A DNA stretch of 40,604 nucleotides from Gammaproteobacteria bacterium (GTDB lineage Bacteria > Pseudomonadota > Gammaproteobacteria > Steroidobacterales > Steroidobacteraceae): assembly GCA_030038755.1 (NCBI GenBank), contig JASHSK010000295.1, positions 1-40,604 on the forward strand, written 5' to 3'. The notes beneath the pieces were generated by a model. That model worked only from the letters and a program-made list of their open reading frames with translations, searched no databases and was not told where the DNA came from. Of this stretch, positions 34,771 through 40,604 are shown piece after piece. The first letter of the stretch is position 1. Every line of letters starts with the position of its first letter. A program made the position numbers and the translations under genes.

Positions 34771-36218
34771 ACGTCCAGCACCCCGCGGGTGGCGCGATCG
34801 TTGGCATCGCCCTCGGGGAGAACAATCCTCCCATCGACCACGATGGGGCTGTTCCAATGGCCCGGGCCGCAGGGCAGCGTCGCAATACGCTTGCCGGAAG
34901 ACGCCTCGTACACGTTCAGTCCGCCCGCCGGTGCATAGACGAACAGCAGGCCGTCGGCCTCGAAAGGACTGGTGCCACCGGTGCCGTTGCTCCATTCCTG
35001 GTGGAGCGTCCCGTTCCGCAGCTGCCAGGCTGCGGTGCCGCCGTTGTCCGCGGCGAACATCCAGATCTGGCCGCCGTTGCGCCACACTGCCGGCTGAGTG
35101 AATAGCTCGCTGCCGCTGGGGGTGGAAATGCTCTGCAGCTCGCGGCCCTCATGAGGACTGCGGCCGGCCATCGCCTGCCGGCTGAGCAGGCGGATCTTGC
35201 CGTCCTTGCCGCCCTGCGCGAGCCACTGATCATTCAGCAGCACGGGCGACGTGGACCCCAGATCAAGATCGCTGTCGTTGAGTTCCTCGGTGTTGGCCGG
35301 AGTGTAGTTGCCCAGGATCTGCGTGGCGCTGGAATCGAGCTCGACGATCGCGTCGCCCCAGTCCGTCGTGCCGTTCCAGTCGCCGTTGCCGGTGGCGATG
35401 AAGATATGGCCGTCGCCGGGATCGATCACCGCGCCCGCACGGCCCCAGATGGCCGAGCGCGTCTCTCGGCAGGAGCGCGGCTGCAGCAGTCCGCTCCGAT
35501 CGCTGCACAGCGAGTTCCATACCTGCAGGAGCTCACCGGAGCCGGCGTCGAGGACGGCGACATGGCCCTGGTAGGGCGCCCGGTCACCGATATAGCCCGC
35601 CGTCACTGCGATCAGATGGCCCTGCAGGAATTTCAACGGCGAATCCATCTTCTCCCGCAGCGGCAGCTCGGTAATGGCGGTGCGCCAGAGCAGGTGCCCG
35701 TCGCCGACAGCCAGCTTCTGAATGTAGCCGTCGGGCGACGCGGCGTAGATGGCATTCGCACCAGGGTCGACCACGGGGGTCGAGTTGGTGAACTGGCGCG
35801 TGCCGGCCAGCCTGCCGTAGCTCGCCGGCGTGTATTCCCACAGAACATCGCCGTCATCGGCGTCCAGCGCGATGGTCCTGCCGTAGCTGGTCGTCACGAA
35901 GATGGTGTCATGGCGGGTGCCGTGGATGGTCGCGCCGTGCACGTAGACGGCGCTGGCATCCACGAGACCATCCAGCGCTACCTGTCGGCGCCGAAGGTGG
36001 CCGACATTGGCGGCGGTGATTCCCGTCGGCTGAGGATTCGCGCTGGTGCTTTGCACATTGCCGCCGAACATCGGCCAGTCCCGTGCGGTCATGGCCTGTA
36101 CGGGCGTAGCCTGCACGGGCGCGGCCTGTATGGGCGTAGCCTGGGCCGCCGCGGCCCGGGTGGCCGCTGTGAGCGCGAGACTCACCCCCAGCAGCAGCGC
36201 AGTCGCACGCCGTCCCAC
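34749..36218 (-). CDS. Exported PQQ-type beta-propeller protein
   Basis: The 489-residue protein has a signal peptide (VGRRATALLLGVSLALTAAT, cut near AAAA), then a short repetitive linker and a propeller. The opening DWPMFGGNVQSTSANPQP and recurring D-A-x-x-G-x-x-W blades (LDADDGDVLWEY, VLDAGSGELLQVW) match quinoprotein/PQQ-like repeats. Several conserved Gly-Asn-Gly and Asp stretches could form a cofactor or metal site, but a full PQQ dehydrogenase active site is not evident. It may be a polyvinyl-alcohol-dehydrogenase-like enzyme or a binding protein. The open frame is much longer upstream; GTG 36218 is chosen because it gives a clean signal peptide after the stop of the preceding gene. Confidence 0.75.
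   Translation of the reverse strand: MGRRATALLLGVSLALTAATRAAAAQATPIQAAPVQATPVQAMTARDWPMFGGNVQSTSANPQPTGITAANVGHLRRRQVALDGLVDASAVYVHGATIHGTRHDTIFVTTSYGRTIALDADDGDVLWEYTPASYGRLAGTRQFTNSTPVVDPGANAIYAASPDGYIQKLAVGDGHLLWRTAITELPLREKMDSPLKFLQGHLIAVTAGYIGDRAPYQGHVAVLDAGSGELLQVWNSLCSDRSGLLQPRSCRETRSAIWGRAGAVIDPGDGHIFIATGNGDWNGTTDWGDAIVELDSSATQILGNYTPANTEELNDSDLDLGSTSPVLLNDQWLAQGGKDGKIRLLSRQAMAGRSPHEGRELQSISTPSGSELFTQPAVWRNGGQIWMFAADNGGTAAWQLRNGTLHQEWSNGTGGTSPFEADGLLFVYAPAGGLNVYEASSGKRIATLPCGPGHWNSPIVVDGRIVLPEGDANDRATRGVLDVWTLPAR
36094..36138. repeat. 15-bp x3 in-frame tandem repeat in the propeller gene
   Basis: Three 15-base units lie at 36094-36108, 36109-36123 and 36124-36138, with a partial fourth. 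They encode repeats of the form Gln-Ala-Thr/Ala-Pro-Val/Ile just after the signal peptide. The unit length equals that of the repeat in glyQ, though the sequence differs. Confidence 0.8.
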
Positions 36219-36252
36219 GACAAAATCGCACAGCCAGGAATGGCCGAGGTCG

Positions 36253-37335
36253 TCAGGGTCCGGAGGGCGGTGCGTATTCGAGAACCCGGAAGCTGCCCGG
36301 AACCATCGTCGGAAAGCGCCGCGGGTTCTGCGGGGTTGCCTTGGGTCGCGGACCCATGGTGGCGGTGACGAGGAAAACATGATGCGTGCTGACGTCCAGC
36401 GCCATGGTGCGTGCTGCCGGCTGAGTGCTGACCTCCCCCAGCTCCACGAAGTGATCGGGTGAGTCCTCATGCACGACCGTCAGGTTGCCGGACATGCCGT
36501 TGGAGCTGAAGGCCAGCTGCGTGCCCGGATCGAAGCGATTGGCATCGACACCGGCGCCGATCGGCACCGTGGTGATCACGCGATGCGCGTCCGCGTCAAC
36601 GATCGCCATGAACCCGTTGCGGCAGCCGGCGAACAACCGGCGGTGTACGCTGTCCATCGCCAGTCCCGAAGGATGTTCGCACGGTGCGAGCGGCCAGCGG
36701 TCGGTGACCTGCAGCGTGCGCGAGTCGATCTGCACCTGCTCGCTCTTATCCTCCAGGTTGTTGTACAGGTGCCCGGCGCCGTCAGCCACCGCGTATTCCG
36801 GTGACCCACCCAGGGCGATCGTGCCCAGCACGCGGTCGGTCCTGGCATCAATGGCCGTGGCGCTCTGGTCATCGCCGTTGAACGTGAAAACGCGCTGCGT
36901 CGCCGGGTCGTAGATGATGCAATCGGAATCCTTGTTCGGCATCTGCACCACGGTGATGACCTTGAGGGTCTTCATGTCGAACACGATGACGTGCGAGGGA
37001 TCGGTACCGTCACTCACGAACCCGCGATCGAGCTCGGGCGCCAGCGCGATGCCATGCTCGCGATGGCCATCGGGAATGTCGCCGACCACCTTGCCGGTAT
37101 CCACGTCCATCACGACCACATGGTCGCCGCGCGAGATGTACAGCCGCCGCGCGCCGGCGTCGAGCATCAGGTAATCCCAGAAGCCGGCCCCGCCCAGCCG
37201 ATAGGTGTGCACCAGGTGATAGCCCGCGGGGGGCGCGGCGGCGGCCGGGAGGGCGAACGCTGCGGCTGCCGCGGCGAGCATCCACGCGAGTGCCGTGGCG
37301 ACGCGGCCCGTGTTCGATGCGCTGTCAATCCCCAT
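36253..37335 (-). CDS. Exported YncE-like beta-propeller protein
   Basis: The 360-residue protein has a signal peptide (about 1-34, ending PAAAA) and a seven-bladed propeller of the YncE/surface-layer type. Blades contain YISRGDHVVVMDVDTGKVVG, then GIALAPELDRGFVSDGTD, VFDMKTLKVITVV, AIDARTDRVLGTIALGG and VDADAHRVITTVPIG. Such proteins bind DNA or ligands or serve as scaffolds; none is catalytic for certain. Two ATGs are possible; 37335 has GGGG about eight bases upstream, while 37350 has no Shine-Dalgarno sequence. The next gene, the PQQ-type propeller, begins 34 bases after the stop, so they form one unit. Confidence 0.82.
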   Translation of the reverse strand: MGIDSASNTGRVATALAWMLAAAAAAFALPAAAAPPAGYHLVHTYRLGGAGFWDYLMLDAGARRLYISRGDHVVVMDVDTGKVVGDIPDGHREHGIALAPELDRGFVSDGTDPSHVIVFDMKTLKVITVVQMPNKDSDCIIYDPATQRVFTFNGDDQSATAIDARTDRVLGTIALGGSPEYAVADGAGHLYNNLEDKSEQVQIDSRTLQVTDRWPLAPCEHPSGLAMDSVHRRLFAGCRNGFMAIVDADAHRVITTVPIGAGVDANRFDPGTQLAFSSNGMSGNLTVVHEDSPDHFVELGEVSTQPAARTMALDVSTHHVFLVTATMGPRPKATPQNPRRFPTMVPGSFRVLEYAPPSGP

Positions 37336-37473
37336 GAGCGAACGCCCCATTGTCGTTAGTCGATCGAGCCTAGCGCCGCGCGCGACGGCCGGTCAAGAAA
37401 TGCGAAATGCGATCGGTGGGTGGGCGGCGCGCCGTGGTCCGCAGGGAGGGGAACGGGCAGCGGCCCGGCGCGA

Positions 37474-37502
37474 TTGACGTAGCGTATATGTGCGAGTATA
37501 AG
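37474..37502 (+). promoter_or_regulatory. Sigma-70 promoter of vapBC
   Basis: TTGACG (37474-37479) and TATAAG (37497-37502) are separated by the ideal 17 bases. Transcription would begin near 37509, only about 13 bases before the GTG of the antitoxin. Between the boxes, two TATA half-sites eight bases apart may serve as a VapB operator. Confidence 0.75.
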
Positions 37503-37521
37503 TGCCGTGAGGATACCGGCC

Positions 37522-37749
37522 GTGCCGCAGATTACGCTGTACATCGACGAGGAGACAGACGCAAAGGCACGCGCGGCGGCGCGCGGCGCGGGCATCTCCT
37601 ACAGCAAATGGGTGACGCAACTCATCCGCTCGCACACGCGTGACGAGTGGCCCGAGATGGTTCGCGGGTTTTCGGGGAGCAGACCCGACTTTCCGCTGCG
37701 TGGGTCCGATATCGATAGCGTGGATGTAGCGCGCGTGTCGTTCGATTGA
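37522..37749 (+). CDS. vapB: VapB-like ribbon-helix-helix antitoxin
   Basis: The 75-residue protein starts at GTG 37522 with PQITLYIDEETDAKARAAAR, a beta strand and helix pattern of CopG-type ribbon-helix-helix antitoxins. ISYSKWVTQLIRSH completes the DNA-binding fold. The C-terminal half (DEWPEMVRGFSGSRPDF) would wrap the toxin. An alternative GTG at 37507 is unlikely because the promoter would start transcription at or after it. GAGG lies nine bases before 37522. The gene overlaps the toxin gene by four bases. Such antitoxins usually repress their own promoter together with the toxin. Confidence 0.87.
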   Translation: MPQITLYIDEETDAKARAAARGAGISYSKWVTQLIRSHTRDEWPEMVRGFSGSRPDFPLRGSDIDSVDVARVSFD

Positions 37750-38144
37750 TTTACGCCCTCGACACCAACACGGTCGGCTACTTCTTTCGCGGCGAGGGAC
37801 TCGTAGGGCAGCATCTGCTCGCGACGCCTCCGCGTGATATCGCCGTTCCCGCGGTCGTGACCTATGAGCTCCGCTACGGTGTGGCTCGGGTTCCAAAGTC
37901 AAAGCGCCTCGCCGAGCAGCTCGAGGCACTGCTCGGCTGGGTGACCATTCTCCCGTTCGACGACGCCGTTTCGCGGGTCGCGGCTCGCATTCGAGTGCAG
38001 CTCGAGCGCGCCGGCCGGCCGATCGGACCGCTCGACACGCTGATCGCTGCGACGGCGCTCGCGGCCAACGCAACGCTCATTACCCGCAACACCTCGGAAT
38101 TCGGCAGAGTGCGGGAGTTGCGGGTCGAAAACTGGTTTGTGTGA
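37746..38144 (+). CDS. vapC: VapC PIN-domain ribonuclease toxin
   Basis: The 132-residue PIN-domain protein starts at TTG 37746 (IYALDTNTVGYFF), overlapping the antitoxin stop. The acidic Mg-binding residues are present: Asp6 in LDTN, Glu41 in VVTYELRYG and Asp97 in GPLDTLIAATAL, with TRNTSEF supplying the fourth region. VapC toxins cleave tRNA or rRNA when the antitoxin is degraded. All expected residues are intact, so the toxin should be active. The rare TTG start in a coupled frame would keep toxin synthesis below that of antitoxin. Confidence 0.93.
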   Translation: MIYALDTNTVGYFFRGEGLVGQHLLATPPRDIAVPAVVTYELRYGVARVPKSKRLAEQLEALLGWVTILPFDDAVSRVAARIRVQLERAGRPIGPLDTLIAATALAANATLITRNTSEFGRVRELRVENWFV

Positions 38145-38214
38145 AAGCCCCGCGTGCTTGTCGGCAGGCAGCGGGGTGCCACGCAGCGCGCGGTTCAACG
38201 GCTCAGAGAGGGGG

Positions 38215-38243
38215 TTGACTTTAATTCGGTAATTGCCTAAATA
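38215..38243 (+). promoter_or_regulatory. Promoter for the sdpR/sdpI-like pair, apparently leaderless
   Basis: TTGACT (38215-38220), a 17-base AT-rich spacer and TAAATA (38238-38243) place the transcription start at or next to the ATG at 38250. No Shine-Dalgarno sequence exists there. The spacer and -10 contain TTTA...TAAA and ATTCGGTAAT inverted repeats suited to an ArsR-type operator. The -10 match is moderate. Confidence 0.6.
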
Positions 38244-38249
38244 GCGTAC

Positions 38250-38558
38250 ATGGAACCGGTCTTCAGGGCGCTCGCCGATCCGACGCGGCGGCGGATTCTG
38301 CAGCTGCTGCACACGCGACAGATGAGCGCCGGTGAGATCGCCGGGCGCTTCACACTCGCCAAGCCGACTCTGTCGGGGCATCTGGCGATACTGCGGGCGG
38401 CCGATCTCGTCAGTGCGGACAGGCAGGGCACGAGCATCATCTACCGCCTCAATCTGTCGGTGTTGCAACAGGCGCTGCTCGGCTTTGCGCAGGTCTTCGG
38501 CATCGGCCTGGCAAAAGCGCCGCTGGGGCGTCGCCGTCTGCGCACCGGCGCCGGCTGA
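38250..38558 (+). CDS. ArsR/SdpR-family winged-helix repressor
   Basis: The 102-residue protein starts MEPVFRALADPTRRRILQLL, the hallmark of small ArsR-family regulators. The recognition part is AGEIAGRFTLAKPTLSGHLA, and the wing is ADLVSADRQGTSIIYRL. No metal-binding Cys motif (CxC) is present, so it is not a metal sensor of the ArsR/SmtB kind. It fits the autorepressor subgroup such as SdpR. The SdpI-like membrane protein gene follows after 24 bases. In Bacillus this pair controls immunity: SdpI in the membrane sequesters SdpR when toxin is present. Leaderless expression is suggested by the promoter position. Confidence 0.9.
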   Translation: MEPVFRALADPTRRRILQLLHTRQMSAGEIAGRFTLAKPTLSGHLAILRAADLVSADRQGTSIIYRLNLSVLQQALLGFAQVFGIGLAKAPLGRRRLRTGAG

Positions 38559-38582
38559 GACGCGCGGATCCGGCGGCATACC

Positions 38583-39233
38583 GTGATCAGTCGCCGGGCT
38601 GCCATGATCTGTGCCGCCCTCATCGCCGGTATGCTGGCCGCGGGCGCCTGGGCTCTCGTGCACGTGGGAGGCCCGATCGCCACCCACTTCGATGTTCGCG
38701 GGCGGCCCGATGGCTGGGCGACGCCGGCGCACGCATTCTTTACTCTGCCTGCGATCGCGGTGGCCGTGTGGGCGCTGCTGGCGGTCCTGCCGCGGATCGA
38801 TCCGCGCGGCGCCAATCTGGCGCGCTCCGAAAGTGCTTACGGGACGATCTGGATCGCGCTCACTGTGCTGCTGTTCGTGCAGCAGGGCGCGTTGGTCATG
38901 CGAGCGATGGGCTCGGTGGTACCGATGACCCGGCTGGGTGCGGCCCTGGTGGGTGCGCTGTGCATCCTCATGGGAAACGTCATGGGCAAGGTGCGCTGGA
39001 ACTACACGGTGGGCATCCGCACACCCTGGACACTGGCCGATGAGTGGGTCTGGGACCGCACGCACCGCTTCGGCGGTTGGGCGTTCGTGTTTGCCGGGGC
39101 GCTGCTGCTGATCGCTGCGTTTGCAGCGCCGGCCGCAACGCCGGTGCCGAGGCTGATCGTGCTGGTGCTCCTGACCGTCACCACCGCGACGGTGCTCAAG
39201 TCCTATCTGCTGTGGAGGGAGCGACCGCGCTGA
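38583..39233 (+). CDS. SdpI-family membrane protein
   Basis: The 216-residue protein starts at GTG 38583 and has six hydrophobic helices. The N-terminal DUF1648-like part contains PIATHFDVRGRPDGWATP. The SdpI part contains GNVMGKVRWNYTVGIRTPWT and then WDRTHRFGGWAFVFAGA, both characteristic. In Bacillus SdpI is the immunity protein and signal receptor for the SdpC toxin. No sdpC-like gene is visible here, so the role is probably general envelope defence or regulation of the partner repressor. It forms a two-gene unit with the upstream regulator. Confidence 0.9.
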   Translation: MISRRAAMICAALIAGMLAAGAWALVHVGGPIATHFDVRGRPDGWATPAHAFFTLPAIAVAVWALLAVLPRIDPRGANLARSESAYGTIWIALTVLLFVQQGALVMRAMGSVVPMTRLGAALVGALCILMGNVMGKVRWNYTVGIRTPWTLADEWVWDRTHRFGGWAFVFAGALLLIAAFAAPAATPVPRLIVLVLLTVTTATVLKSYLLWRERPR

Positions 39234-39364
39234 CCGGCCGGCCGGCAGCGCGCCCACGGCACTTGACCTGAGCGGCGCTGAAGGCGTCAATTGGGCGCGA
39301 AAAGGGGGAGCGATGAGCGGACACGACGGTTCACCGCTGCCCCATCACCCTGAGGAGACGCTGC

Positions 39365-39865
39365 ATGGATCCCAGCATGACGCCCAAGACGCTGCCCCGC
39401 CGCGAGCTGCTGGCTCTGGCCGGCTCGGGACTCGGAGCCCTCGCCATGGCCACACTGGCGCCGGGCCGTGCCCAGGCGGCCGAGCTCACCGGCAGCGCGC
39501 TTCACGACCTCGAGCAGGCCAACCTGCGCACGGTGCGCGACTTCTGCGCCTCCTGGTCGACGCTCGATGTCAGCCGCGTTGCGCCGTTCTTTCACGACGA
39601 TGCCGTGTATCGCGTGCTCGAGACCGCAAAGCCGATCGCGGGTCGCGACGCGATCACCAGGTTCATCGGCACTGCCCTGATGCGCTCGCGGAAAGTGCAC
39701 TTCGACATTCATCGCCAGTACGCCGCCGGTCCGATCGTGCTCAACGAGCGGCACGATCACTTCACCTCGCAGCAGGGCGCGGAGCGCGTGTTTCACGTTG
39801 CCGGCATGTTCTTCGTCAAGGCCGGCAAGATCGCCGAGTGGACCGACTATGTGGTCGGCACTTGA
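39365..39865 (+). CDS. Tat-exported limonene-1,2-epoxide hydrolase-like protein
   Basis: The 166-residue protein begins with a probable twin-arginine signal (LPRRELLALAGSGLGALAMA, ending near AQA). The domain (about 45-166) has the NTF2-like fold of limonene-epoxide hydrolases: NLRTVRDFCASWSTLDVSRV, AVYRVLETAKPIAGRDAI, VLNERHDHF and KIAEWTDYV. The last two give Arg-x-Asp and a later Asp, equivalent to the Arg/Asp/Asp catalytic group of that family. It may open an epoxide, but family members also act as isomerases or binding proteins. GAGGAG seven bases upstream supports the start. Its end overlaps the convergent membrane gene by 19 bases. Export of such an enzyme is unusual. Confidence 0.8.
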   Translation: MDPSMTPKTLPRRELLALAGSGLGALAMATLAPGRAQAAELTGSALHDLEQANLRTVRDFCASWSTLDVSRVAPFFHDDAVYRVLETAKPIAGRDAITRFIGTALMRSRKVHFDIHRQYAAGPIVLNERHDHFTSQQGAERVFHVAGMFFVKAGKIAEWTDYVVGT

Positions 39866-40371
39866 GTGGGCTCGCGCGCGCGTCTGAGCACGCCGAGGTT
39901 GTAGAGCACGTAGTAGCCGACCAGCAGGCCGAAGAGGGCGAGCGTCAGCGGATTCTGCCGGTAGATGGCCAGCGGATCCGCCCGGGGCGGGAGCCCGGTG
40001 CGGGGCTGATTGTAGATCGCCACGAATTCAAAGATCAGGCGGCCGACGAACAGGGCGAGGACGACGGCCCCGATATAGGCGTGGGGCGTGTAAAAGCGTC
40101 CCTGCGGTGTCGTCTCGAAGCGCGTGTGCCGCAGACTGACCTCGGACAGCACGGCGCCGCAGACAGCACCGCCCAGCAGCGTGACGAGCAGTGTCGAGTC
40201 GCGCCACAGCGTCGATAGAAGCAGGAGTCCGAGCAGGCCCAGTATCCCGGCTCTGAGGTAGAGGCGCGTGGGGTTGACCGCCTGGCGGCCAAAAAGGCGG
40301 CGCACGCGCCGATAGAGGGCGAACAGCACCAGCGCGGTGACCAGCAGCGGCGTGATGAGGTGCGGATTCAC
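39847..40371 (-). CDS. Five-helix membrane protein, CcdC/DUF1453-like
   Basis: The 174-residue protein has five hydrophobic helices at about 5-20, 40-57, 60-77, 100-120 and 142-162. The first is followed by the basic segment YRRVRRLFGRQAVNPTRLYL. The pattern resembles small membrane proteins of the DUF1453/CcdC kind seen in gammaproteobacteria, but the match is loose and no function can be given. It converges on the epoxide-hydrolase-like gene. The 233 bases beyond its start (40372-40604) hold a GACCCGCGGGTC palindrome and a short CCTGC...GCAGG hairpin but no gene I can support. Confidence 0.65.
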   Translation of the reverse strand: MNPHLITPLLVTALVLFALYRRVRRLFGRQAVNPTRLYLRAGILGLLGLLLLSTLWRDSTLLVTLLGGAVCGAVLSEVSLRHTRFETTPQGRFYTPHAYIGAVVLALFVGRLIFEFVAIYNQPRTGLPPRADPLAIYRQNPLTLALFGLLVGYYVLYNLGVLRRAREPTQVPTT

Positions 40372-40604
40372 GGCAATCTGTCAAGACCTTCCGGGGCGCG
40401 GGTTGCGCACGACTCACAGGATACGGCGCCGCCATCCTAGCGCTGTTTGCGACGCTGCGTCGCGAAGGCGTGGCGGGGTTCATGCTCCTGTCAACGCCAC
40501 CGACCCGCGGGTCGTTAGGTCCGCTGTTGCCTGCGTTGCAGGCCACCAGCCAGGGTCTACCAGTCAGGTCCCTCCCCGATGCAACATAGATCGCCCCGCC
40601 CCAA

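Noticed and set aside
37899-39290. A 463-codon minus-strand frame across vapC, the repressor and SdpI-like genes
   Set aside because: All three plus-strand products have clear family signatures and coupled starts. The antisense frame is His/Arg-rich without motifs.
40372-40604. A gene or attachment site at the right edge
   Set aside because: Only short palindromes are seen. The open frames there are short, unsupported by a ribosome binding site or motif, and one is antisense to the membrane protein gene.

Overview
The window looks like the chromosome of a high-GC gammaproteobacterium. Signs of this are a GyrB with the long gammaproteobacterial-type C-terminal insertion, an alpha2beta2 glycyl-tRNA synthetase (glyQ/glyS), and a glnA-DUF4124-ntrB-ntrC locus. 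Many Sec-exported proteins of unknown function point to a Steroidobacter/Nevskiales-like lineage, but that narrower placement is inference. The association gyrB ... plsC-glyS-glyQ is the gene order seen beside the replication origin in Pseudomonas, so the left end probably lies close to oriC.

Layout. 1-9 kb: the 3' part of gyrB faces a minus-strand series (glyQ, glyS, plsC, an amidohydrolase, a PDZ protein and two small membrane proteins). 9.1-14.1 kb: the nitrogen-assimilation locus, with a sigma-54 type promoter and an NtrC-like dyad ahead of glnA, a strong terminator after glnA, then a DUF4124 gene and the NtrB/NtrC two-component pair. 14.3-22.9 kb: a plus-strand export cluster with a tricorn-like protease, two paralogous double-CxxC proteins, two distantly related secreted proteins, and between those two a metallo-beta-lactamase-fold protein that has lost most of its metal motif. 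22.9-27.8 kb: two FtsX/MacB-type permeases without a visible ATPase, a ROK fructokinase (Mak) and glycerol kinase. 27.9-28.8 kb: a secreted NTF2-like protein.

28.9-33.7 kb is the most interesting part: a minus-strand bufferin-type (RiPP copper/metal stress) operon. It reads bufA (DUF2282 precursor, four Cys plus an unusual Met-rich segment), then a single gene fusing the MNIO/DUF692 enzyme (BufB) to its DUF2063 partner (BufC), then DoxX, an ECF sigma factor, an NrsF-type anti-sigma factor and a PH-domain membrane protein. A GTAACC-N15-CGAA promoter matching the SigF type lies upstream of bufA. This suggests a closed loop in which the sigma factor encoded in the operon drives the metallophore genes and itself.

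33.8-37.3 kb: a nitronate monooxygenase-like flavoprotein and two exported beta-propeller proteins in one overlapping minus-strand unit. 37.4-40.4 kb: a VapBC toxin-antitoxin pair, an SdpR/SdpI-like repressor and membrane protein pair apparently transcribed leaderless, an exported limonene-epoxide-hydrolase-like enzyme and a small membrane protein. The last 230 bases hold no gene I can support. I saw no tRNA, rRNA, CRISPR array or insertion sequence.
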